A DNA stretch of 64,000 nt from Hippopus hippopus (lineage: Eukaryota; Mollusca; Bivalvia; Cardiida; Cardiidae), in contig OX328106.1 of assembly GCA_946811185.2 (NCBI GenBank), forward strand, positions 12,318,777-12,382,776, written 5' to 3'. Every line of letters starts with the position of its first letter. Position 1 is the stretch's first letter. The translations under genes were made by a program, and so were the position numbers. Of this stretch, positions 50,601-62,600 are shown one piece after another. The notes under the pieces were generated by a model, which had not been told where the DNA came from, did not search any database, and saw nothing but the letters and a program-made list of their open reading frames with translations.

Positions 50601-53600
50601 TATTGAACAAGGTTAGATATTCAAGTGAACGTATTTTCGTTTTATTAGTATTTCATAAAGACATGTTTTTACCTTTGTTTTCCAATTAAAAACATTTTTT
50701 GTCTCTTTCAGAATCTTTCAGACAGGAAAGAACTATAGCATTAATTAATACATTGTGTAATATAGAGCTGATCAGAAATCCTTGCAAATGTCCCATTTGT
50801 CAGTCAATATCATAATGCAAACTTGTTGACAGCCTCTGCGTGATCTCACGTCAGCGGTACACGTTCGCAAAGCACGTATTTTAAACTTTTTCTTAAATTC
50901 AAACGTTTAAAACACAAAATAAAAAAATACTATCGCACCCCTCCAACGTTAACAGTCGTTTATTTGGGAGCCGAAATAGCAGACAAGAAGGCTATACATC
51001 GGGTAAAATAAATGCGATGACCTGATTGGTCAAATATCGATTTCCACGGATCCATGTATAGGAAAGCGTGAGTGGGACAGTGCAAGGAAAGGTGTTGTCA
51101 AAAACAAGGGTGTTACAGTGCAAGGAAACGTGTCATCTAAATGAACGAATGAATGTTGTTTTATGGCGCATCGACAGCGTTGGTCATTTAACATGCATAT
51201 CTGTATTAAAAGATGACTAAAGTGGAATATTTAAGCATAAAAAAGATTTTAACAAAATGATGACAGTAAATAGGTTGAAATAAGAAGGATTACGTGTGAT
51301 CTTGATAAGCATAAAAGACATTATTTACTGACAGGGCAATCCCTATCTACTCAGAGTGCGAAATGATATAGTAAAGATTGTGATAAAAAGATTTGAAACA
51401 AGTTGTTGAATAGATAGCAAAAAAGTCTTTAATTCTTGCGCTTCCAACTAAATGGATTCGACTTTCCTCGGGGCCTAGAAGTATATTTCCTTTGCGCTTG
51501 AGACCGACTCTGATAAAAGATTAACATGACATAGTGGATGGTGTAGGTTAAAGATCAAAATGCACGGTTAGTGTTGTCTTATCTTGAGATTCACCATCAG
51601 CAAAAGCTAGGCAAAGCGACACTGACACTTAAATGAAGAAGGGTTATGTGTAATTTTTAATGTACGGAAAATGTTATATTATATTTCATGTGTCTATTTT
51701 TAGAAATGTTATGGGTAAAGAAATGTCGTAATTTAAGCTGGGGGGAATTATTTCCCCGTCACAGTGAATATTTTCCTCCTGCCGAAAATCTGGAACTACT
51801 TTTTTAAGTTTTTTAAGTTTTTAAGTTTTAAAAGTGGCATTCGTTGACAAAATAATCAGAGGAAATATAATATATAATCTATTTCATCAGCTTGTGGTTA
51901 ATATGGGGAAATATTTGCCTCAAAAGGGAAAGGTCCGCGAAAATAACTCGTGCCTTATGGCACTCGTTATTTTCGCATACCTTTCCCTTTTTCGGCAAAT
52001 ATTTCCCCATATTAACCACAAGCTGATGAAATAAACTCTATTTATTGAGTGGCTGAGCAATCCTTGCCTACTCAAAAGTTTTAATTGAAAAAGCAAAGAC
52101 TGTGACTAGTAACTGTAAGGAAATGAAAACTAAAAATTGAGAAAGTGTGGAGACTCCAATGTGATCAAAACACTCCCATTATAAAGAGGAAAGTGTGACA
52201 GGGCTGGGAAACGCGTTGGAAAGTGTTGTCAAAAAATGGTTAGTGTGACGGCGTAGGAAAAAGGTGTTTTCAAAGATAGGGTTAGTGTGAAAGTGCCTTG
52301 AAAAGTGTTGACAAGAATTGCGCTTGTGTTTCAGTTCCTAGAAAAGTATTTTCAAGAATAGGGTAAGTGTGACAGTGCAGGTAAATGTACTGACAAGAAT
52401 AGAGTAAGTGTGAAAGTGCACAGAAAATTGTTGACATTAAAAGAGTAGTTGTGACCGCGCAGGGAAACATGTTGACAAGAATAGGGTAAGATTGACGAGA
52501 CCAAGAAGAATGGTGCCAAGAATATGGTTAGTATGGCAGTGCAGGGAAACGAGTTGAAAAAATAATGGTCAGTTAGATAGGGATGGGAAAATTGTTGCCA
52601 GGAATAGGATAGGTGTTACTGTGCAGGGGAGACTGTTAACAAGAATAGAGTAAGTGTGACAGTGCAAGGAAATATTTTGGCAAAAATAGAGTAATTATGA
52701 GAAAGCAGAGAAAAGGTGTGGGCAAGAACAGTGTGATTAATTAATTAATTGAATGGTGTATTACGCCGCTTTCAACATTATTTCAGTTATATCACGGCGA
52801 CAGCTCACGTATTCGTGTATTTCCTGGGTTTTACCAGTACTAGGCTCGGGCTTTAAAGCGTCTTGCCCAAAGACACTCCCACAAAAAACCCAGGAGATCA
52901 AGCACGGCTCAAACCCAGGGCCTCCAGGTTACAAGTCCCACACTTTACCACAGAGCCACGCAGGACCCCCAAGAACAGTGTGATAGTACTAAGTGTGACA
53001 GTGCAGGAAAAAAGGGTAGACAAGAATATGGTTAATTGTTCAATGAAGGGAAAAACGTTGACAAGAAAACTGTAAGTATGACAGTGCAGAGAAACGTGTT
53101 GAGAAGAATAGGGTTTGAGCGTTTTTAAAGGAATGAAGAGAATTTTTTTTTTGTTTTCATGGAGGTATGAAAAAAAAACCTAATCACACTGTATGAAACC
53201 GCGAGCGGTTTCATACAGTGTGATTAGGTTTTTTTTTTTTTCATACCTCCATGAAAATAAAAAAAAAATCTCTTTCTTCCTTATATTTCAATATCACAGA
53301 CAACAAATATGCACTTAAATAATTCTAACTGCTCTTTTTTTGTAAATCCAACATTGAGTATTTATTTACTGTCCTTTTCATTAATATTTTATAGCGCGGT
53401 AAAACTGCTCCTTCGTAAAAATGACGTAATTCATGACGTCATTATAGTATTGGACATTTGCAGACTGAGTGGATTTACTTATTAGAAGTTCAATACGCTA
53501 GAACTAAGTTGAAAATAAGATTGTTTAAACCCAGCAGAGTAACAATGAGTTTTCAGCTCTCTCTTTGAATTTACTGTTGGATTTTTTTTTCAGTATGCAG

Positions 53601-56600
53601 AAAAAATAAATTCAGCTAGCAATTTGAACTTCGGACTCGATATAGAATCAGAACGAAAAACATTATGAAATCTTGTATACATGTTTGTTTACATTAGTTT
53701 GACTGCAAAAGTAGTTCCGGTGTAATGCAGAGAAATGACCCTCCCCTACAAAATGACCTATGAGTCATTTCACTACGTAGAGGAATGACCCGGGTCATTA
53801 TTCTACGTAGAGAAATGACCCCAGACTGTAGAGAAAGGACCCCCCTCTGGCTGTAGTAGAATGACCCCCTCATGAAAAGAAAAGACCCCCGTAGAGAAAT
53901 GACCCCCCTTTTTTTCACCTGTACCATTGTTGTTGCTGTTGATGCTGATACTACTACTACTACCATTACTACTACTACTACTACTACTCCTACTACTACT
54001 CGTACTTCTACTACCCCCTTTGTGCCTTAACATTGTTGTTGCTGCTGATGCTGCTGATGTTTCTACTACTATACTACTACTTCTACTACTACAGCTGCTG
54101 CTGCTGCTACTACTACTTCTACTACTACTATTACTACTACTTCTACTACTACTACGCTACTACTACTACTTCTGCAGCTACTACAGGGGGGTCCTTTCTC
54201 TACGGTCTGGGGTCATTTTTCTACGTAGAATAATGACCCGGGTCATTCCTCTACGTAGTGAAATGACCCATAGGTCATTTTGTAGGGGAGGATCATTTCT
54301 CTGCATTACACCGGCACTGCTGGTTTTTTTTTTTCATGGAGCTATGAACAAAAAAATTCAGCCAATCAGAACTTGCCAATGTTCATGAAAAAAACTAATA
54401 TTGAATTATTTAGGAATAACACAGAATTTCATCATAATTTTAGTTTCCGAAGAAAGCGAAAAAATCGTGTCTCTGTGTATGTATTGTTTTGCCATGTAAC
54501 TGATGATTTTGTGCAAAGTTATAGTTTCAAAGAGAGTTATTACTATGAACTCGGGGCACGTCAACTGGATTAACACGACGTTAACGACGTCTTTAGGTTT
54601 TGGGAGATGAACGTCATGTTTTAGAGTTCATATTTTCTCAAAGCATTCCCTCTTAACGACGTATATCACAAATTTTTCGAACGGACAGATTTTTTTTTTA
54701 AACTTTGCACAAACAAAGCTCATCATGTCTCTAGGAGATTACAGTAAAACAAGATATGGGTCACCGTGCTCGTTTCTGAGAAATTTGCCTTCGAAAAAGG
54801 TATATTACAGTTCTAAATTTCAGCTTATATTGGATTTAGAACGCCTTTCTTTAATAGTCAGTTAAACAGTAAAATTACCGGAAGAATATACAAATATACA
54901 TCATTTTAATGAAAATTCATTTAGTTTTGCACAAAAAATATATAAAAGCCTGATTTTGAGCATGGTAAATGTACAAATATGCATGTAATATACAGAATAT
55001 TGAGTTAAAAAAGGGAGATAATTTGACCGAATTAAGGGTTAATCCTTGATAAATACATACATTCTAAAGGACAGATTTTTCTCAAAATTTCCACACTTAT
55101 ACTATGTATCATTCTAAACAGTAAGAAAAAAATAAAAATGGCACCTATCCGTGCTTATTTCGTCAGAAAACAAGGATGAAGGTCACTGTGCTAGTTAATT
55201 TTTTCAAGGAAAAAAATAGGATAAAAGCTCAGCAGACATAGTGGGAAAGGGAGAAATTACTCATTAGGAGCAATTTCCCCTTTTCCAACCACAATTTTCA
55301 AAGTGGAAACAGCTTTCCTAACACAGCTTTAAATTTTTCCTGCCTTTGTTTGCTTGTTTGGTGGGTAACGGTGTGTCAACAGTATTTTAATCATTTCACG
55401 GCGACAGTTCACATCTCCATTTTTCTTCTCTCTCTCTCTCTTTACTAATACTACCCGAAGAAATTGCTACTTGTTTCAGTGCACCAATAGTATTACCATA
55501 TGTGCAAAAAAACATAGGTGCACTCTTTATTCACTATCCATGAAAAAATACATGCGCAGTAGGATGCGCGCGAACATTTGTGATATACGTATAACAAATA
55601 AGTTAAATGTGTCGCTTGTGCCTGTGGATCAATGGTTTGTACACATCCTTGTAGCATTCTTGATCATACTGGAAAAAGGTGTTAATAGAAACAATCTGTT
55701 GTTCTTGTAAAGACTGAACCTGTGACCTGAGTTGTTTCCTGATGGAGGGAAATACATACGTATACAGTGAAGTAGAATTGGGCCAGATCGGGAGATTACG
55801 GCGGGTTTCAAAACCCAGTAGGTCGACCTATAACTGTGTAGATGCGGCAAACTATACAGTGTACAAGTATTTGATATGAAAATTCTTAAAGATAGTTTTG
55901 TGTTTGGATGAAATATCGAATAGATTAATTCCTTAAATATGAGTGAAAATTTAGTTACAACTAGATCTAGATGAACAAATTACTTTTGACATTTTAACTG
56001 CTTTGTCAGTACACCTTGGACAGTACCAAAACTCAGGTCAAACATCTTAGACAGCGCGCACCGTCGGTGGTCTGTCTACTTTCCAAGTGTCGCTAATCAA
56101 CAACACCATTTTCTCTGTAATTTTTGGTGTCCGCCCTCGACTCGTGCGCTCTTGAAATGAAACTCCACTTTCCTCAAACCTTTTGTACCACTTAAACACT
56201 AGTGTATGACTAACAAAGTCTTCATAGGTGTCTCCTTCATCATCTTACAATACATGCTTCTCTTCGAGCTTTCCCAAGATCTCGGCAGACTTTGATAACT
56301 GCAATACGACCCACTACTCCCATCACGTAACATATTGAAATTAGTATCAGTGAACCTTAAAGTTGTTTACCTCCGTTTGCAGTTTGCAACAGTCAAATTA
56401 CATGATCTTTTTTATACCCCCCCCCCCACAAACTTTGTTTGGGAGGGTATATAGGAGTTACCTTGCCAGTCGGATGGTCTGACCAGCCCGCATAGCTCAG
56501 TTGGTAGAGCGTAAGACTCGTGATCATGAGGGTGTGGGTTCGATTCCCACGGCTGGCCATCTAAAATTACTAATAGTCTTTCGGATGAGACGTTAAACCG

Positions 56601-59600
56601 AGGTCCCGTGTGACGGTGCTATACACCGAGCACGTTAAAGAACCAGGCGAAACTTAGGATGGGTTTCGTCCTGTATCCGCACTATCCCCCGTAACAATAC
56701 TAACAGCCTTCAGGGGGCGTCGCCCATATGGGAAACCGGTGGCGACGATAAATAAACGCAAATTCAATCAATCGGATCGTCTGTTGGTCGGTCAGTCGGT
56801 CTGTCGGTCCGTCAGTCAGTCGGTCGGTAGTTTTTTTGTCCGCTATATTTCTCAATGACATGGGGACGGATTTCAATCAAACTTTATAGAAATTTCAATA
56901 TGAAGCCAAAATATGCATATAATTTTGTTATGGTTGAATGATTTTCCAATGAGTTATGGACCATTTATGATTTTTTTGGCTGAGCTTTTTCTCAATAACT
57001 ACTTGGCAGATTTCAGTCAAACTTTATAGAACGTTTCAATATGAAGTAAATACCATGATAACGGGCACCCGGGGCATGTTCGTTATTTGCTCTCTTTCTT
57101 CACCTTTAACCGCTTATAAATCATTTGCTGACCAATGACGTTGCTTGAGTATATGCCAAAATTACATATAAAGTTATTATAACGTTTCTAAAAAAACTAG
57201 AACTATCTCTAAAGGTGATGAATACCCCTAACCAGTTCCATCTCAAAAAATAATATGGGGAAATATTTGCCGAAAAAGGGAAAGGTCTGCGAAAATAACG
57301 AGTGCCGTAAGGCACGAGTTATTTTCGCGGACCTTTCCCTTTTGAGGCAAATATTTCCCCATATTAACCACAAGCTGATGAAATAAATTATATATTTTAT
57401 TTCCTCTGATTATTTTGTCAACGAATGCCACTTTTAAAACTTAAAAACTTAAAAAAGTAGTTCCAGATTTTCGGCAGGAGGAAAATATTCACTGTGACGG
57501 GGAAATATTTACCCCCAGCTTAAATTACGACATTTCTTTACCCATAACATTTCTAAAAATAGACATATGAAATATAATATTACAGGATAAGTGAAACAGT
57601 CCAAGGAAAAGTGTTGACAAGATCGCCGTTAGTGTGACAGTGCAGGGAAAAGTGTTGACACAAAAAGGGTAAGTGGGAGAGTGTAGGGAAAAGTGTAGAC
57701 AAGAACAGGGTAACTGGGACAGGGCAGGGAAAAGTGTAGACAAGAACAGGGTAAGTGTGACAGGGCAGGGAAAAGTGTAGACAAGAATAGGGCAAGTGTG
57801 AAAAGGCAGGGAAAAGTATTGACAAGAACAGGGTAATGTGTGACAGGGCAGGGACGAGTGTTGACAAGAACAGGGTAAGTGGGACAGGGCAGGGAAAAGT
57901 GTTGACAATAACAGGGTAAGTGTGACAGGGCAGGGAAAAGTGTTGACAAGAACAGGGTAAGTGTGACAGGGCAGGGAAAAGTGTTGACAAGAACAGGGTA
58001 AGTGTGACAGGGCAGGGAAAGTGTTGACAAGAACAGGGTAAGTGGGACAGGGCAGGGACAAGTGTAGAGAAGAACAGGGCAAGTGTGACAGGACAGGGAA
58101 AAGTATTGACAAGAACAAAGTAATGTGTGACAAGGCAGGGAAAAGTGTTGACAAGAACAGGGTAATGTGTGACAGGGCTGGGAAAAGTGTTGACAAGAAC
58201 AGGGTAAGTGTGACAGGGCAGGGAAAAGTACTGACAAGAACAGGGTAAGTGTGACAGGGCAGGGAAAAGTACTGACAAGAACAGGGTAATGTGTGACAGG
58301 GCAGCGAAAAGTATTGACAAGAACAAAGTAATGTGTGACAAGGCAGGGACAAGTGTAGACAAGAACAGGGCAAGTGTGACAGGACAGGGACAAGTGTTGG
58401 CAAGAATAAGATAAATACCTCATGCAAGGAAAATTCTTATAAGAAACTGCAGAATCAAATGATGCTAGAAAGGTGAAAACAGTTCTTCTAAAAAATGTAA
58501 CAATTCGAACAGATATGCTACAAACGACATACATTGTTTACGAAGAAAAATCCTAAACTGTTCTCTTTGATTATAACATCTTTGCAAGCGATATTTCACA
58601 GAGAGAGAGAGAGAGAGAGGGGGGGGGAGCCAGAGAGAGACGTACTTATTGGGAATGAGTGAAGGAGGATGTATAAAACGGGGATCGTCTTATGACTTAC
58701 CAAAAGTAAGCTTATTGTCTTCTTTTATAGCTGTTGTTGCGTCATGGAAAAGGCTGACATATTTTATCATTCCTTCAAAGGTTAAATCTGAAAAGCGATA
58801 CAGGGAAAATATTGTGTCTTTCCTGATCAAAAATAAAAGTACAATATTACATGACATGTACATCACACTACCAAGCACATACGCACGTGTATGCAAGCGC
58901 GCGCGCGCGCGGGCGTGTGTGTATACATAAATTATAAATATATAAATGGTTAGGCCAACTAGTAAACGTGTAAGACTACTTTTTAAGTCTAGAGTTAGAT
59001 CTAGAGAAATAATGCAATTAAGGATAATTGTGAAATACGTTACAATTTTCTTAACACTTGTTCATATTTGAAACCATTGCAAATGACTAAGTGATATGAA
59101 GTTCTCTTTGGAATGACAGAAAACCTTGGATGTGTAAGAAAGAAAAGACTAAAAAACCAGCATTGTTCCAAAATGTTGAATACGAAGCCAGATTACACGT
59201 ATTTTAGAAGTATAGACTTAACTTTCTTTTATGCTTTTTCAGTAGTCTATAGAAAACCAACAGTGAATTATACTTTGTAATTCACCGGTGAATTTTATAA
59301 CTTTTATTTTTCATCTATCACGGTTATCTATATGAATGATTTTTTAACAGGTGAACGTTGCGCTTTATGACGTAGTCAACTTAGCTAGTCCATATCCGAC
59401 TAGACTGAATACATCTATGTCGCTTGAAAAAACGCACATATTTTTCACGATGACCAAAAAATAGACGTGAAAAGAAAGGTTAAAGTGAAAGAACATAAAA
59501 GATACAGGGTAATTGTTTGTTTCAGTGTATTATCGAAATTTCTCGTGAAAAGCAAAGGCCATATTTTCACTCGTGGCTTCGCCCCTCGTGAAAATATAGA

Positions 59601-62600
59601 CCTCGCTTTTCACTCGATGAAAGAAAGTTCGATCATACACAGAAACAGACACTTATCCTCTATAACTTTTGTATAATAATGATGGTGATGGATAGACAAA
59701 ATGAGCCATGCCCTGTGAAAAGGAGGCTTAATGCATGTGCAAATAGTGTTGATCCAGGTAAGCTTGCGCAGTCCGTGCCGGCTAACCTGGGTAGAAACTT
59801 TGTGCTACAGTTTTTTTTTTTTTTTTGTCAAAGGATTATTCTACCTTATGATAAAGTAGTTAGTCGGACAAAATGGATTTTATTGATCCATTAATATATG
59901 ATAACTTTCTTGGTATAATGCATTCAAACGCGTAGTAAACAGCCCTATGTCACTTACCATCTGTAGAGTTAAACTTAGAAAAGTAGTTTGTCCCGGCACC
60001 AGTATTGTAAACTTTTTGATGCATCTGTAGCAAATTAAAAAGTCTTTGTTGCCCACTACACCGACCTCCAACAACCACGAAATGTGGTACGCAAAAATAG
60101 GTAGATCCAACCTCACTATTGTAGTACGAGCATTCATTGATTTTCTCCTTATCGTACTCGTAATCCCAGGGCTGAAATCAAAAATCGTTTTATAAGTTAT
60201 TTAAGGAATGAAGATAATTTTTTGCTGTTGTTGTCTTGTTTTCATGGAGGTATGAAAAAAGAAAAAGTAGATCTAATCACAAAGTGTGATTACTCTTTTT
60301 TTTTTTAATACCTCCATGAAAAAAGAAAAAATCTCACCATTATTACTAGCTGCATTTTTTTTTTTGTAAATCCACTACTTTCTAATGCACAATTCATTGG
60401 TATTTGATAGCGCGGTTCAACGCCTGGTTCATGACATAAAAATGTGTGGTTCATGACGTCAATACTGAAAATTAGATAAATCATACCCAGTAAACTGACA
60501 ATGAGTTTAAAGTTTTCTCCTAGACTTTTCAAATTTGTTGGATTTTTTTTTAATTCATGATTTTCAGAGAAGATAAATTTAGCTAGCAATTAAATCTCGG
60601 ACTCGGTTTAAAATTAGAAACAAAAACCATTTTGAAATCTCGTATACATGTTTGTTTACATTAGTTTGACAGCAAAAGTAGTTCCGGAACTATTTGTTCA
60701 TGGAACTCGCCAATGTTGATGAAAACAACTAATATTGATTTATTCAAGAATCTCAGCTTCTGGAAAACTCACATGTTAAAACCATCAATTTTGCAAAATT
60801 TAGAGATCTGTAACATGTAATACCAATAGATGCGTCATGTTTCTCGCACAGTATTGCTGTTTTGCTGGTTACCAGCATTTTCCACTTTTCCTACAATGTT
60901 TTCAAAAGCCCTCTACACGTATTTATCAAGCACTGAGACGTTTAACCCAATTTTCTCGCAGTTGGGCGTAATTGACTGTATGGATACATTTATGACATTT
61001 GATAGATATTGTTTTCTCAATTTTGCTATTTCGAACGTAATTCAATCCCGATTAAGCGTCTCTGTTTCAACAGCACATCCGTCATAAAATGGTGACAGTT
61101 ATTGAACCGTATCTGAGGTTTGTCAATTGCTCGTCCAGTCCATAGAAGCGCCTTACCCAAGGAGAGAACTATATGACGAAAGCTGTGAGTTGGGGTCGCT
61201 CTGGGATTTTCTGATGAAAAATTATCATCATCATCATCATTGACAATAGTGATGGTTATAACAAGATAAGAAGAAACTATTTTTAAGGCCTCAAATTCAT
61301 CAACCTTTCCTTTCTGTTTACCAAACGACAAAATTTTAGACTGGCTCAAATCGCAAGCATTTGCAGACGACAATGGGGGTGGCTTTGATGATGAAATTTT
61401 TCTTTGATAGAATAGAAAACTTTGTGAGAATAGGAAATAAATGTTTACCTGCATTTCTCTTTTTCCCACAATGTTTTCAAAATCCCTCTCCTTCAAAGTG
61501 GTTGAAACTAGGCATTGTGTGATAAACGGTAAATGTAATTCTTAGTATCATTTTCAAGAATGTTTTAAAATTGAAAGTAACACAATTTCTGATTGGCTAA
61601 ACCATTTGGTTTAGCCAATCAGAAATTGCGTTACTTTTAAAATCTAGAATAAGACTAAAAATGTAATCCAGAACAGTTGTTGAATAGTTCTTAGTCCTGT
61701 TGCTGTTGGTCTATAAAGCTGTTTGCAGCGGTATTTCTAATAATCTTACGGCGGAAAGTGCACCTGCCCTTATATATTCAATATTCAGTTTTCGAGAAGC
61801 ACTCTTTCAAAACAATGAACATATTTTTTGTTGGGAAAAATCGAAAAAATATGAGCCATGCTCTGGCAAATGGGGGCTTGATGCATCTCTGTGATCCATG
61901 GTATACAAAGCAAACCATCACATAATTATGGATCCGTAATATCCATTTTTTTTTTTTTTTTTAAACAATCGACTTTATCATGAGGTAGACTAACGTTCGT
62001 CCTTGGACATACAGAAAACACCAATAGCGAAAAGTTTTGGCCCAGGTCAGCCTGCGCGGTTTGCGCAGGCTGACCTGGTTCGATACTTTTCGCAGCTACA
62101 TTAAGCCCCCTTTCACAGAGCATAGCTCATATTATTCACATGTGAGACAATTTTGAGTAAGAAAAAGTTCAGTTCACGTACGCAAACACAAAAAAAGTCA
62201 TGTATTGTTCTATAGATCTAGACCTAAAATTGGAAAATTTATTTAAATGCAACTTAATAAATGATTTTTGTTAGAGGTCCCAAGGTTAATACTTCTGCTA
62301 CAATGTTTAATGATTGTAGAAGAATTTGTTTCAAAACAATAAAATTCTTCAGAAATTAAAATGTTTACCCTTTACCAAACAATCCCGAGTGTTAACGACT
62401 CCGAGAAAGGAAGCTTTTGAAAACATTGTGGGGAAAAGGAGAAAATGCTGGTAACCAGCATTTTCTCCTTTTCTCACAATGTTTCTACCCTTCTTCAAAC
62501 AACTGTCTACATCTGAAACACATTTATTTTGTCGTCTGCAAATGTTTTCAATTTGGGCATGTCTAAAATTTTGTCGTCTGGGAAATAATCAACTCTTTGC

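Noticed and set aside
53927..54388. Leu-rich 153-codon frame
   Set aside because: Translation of a (CTA)n/(CTG)n tract within a foldback element.
55600..55850. Last exon of the sulfotransferase-like gene
   Set aside because: First considered because of a good acceptor, but exons 4-7 found further on continue in phase and carry the expected motifs, while this frame does not.
56485..56559. Functional tRNA-Thr(CGT) gene
   Set aside because: The D and T arms are good, but the acceptor stem pairs poorly, there is a mismatch in the anticodon stem, and the SINE body, tail and target duplication follow; it is a SINE head.
57525..58534. Three overlapping minus-strand frames of 260-301 codons
   Set aside because: They come from a 39-bp satellite unit that is a multiple of three; all three frames are open, which argues against coding.
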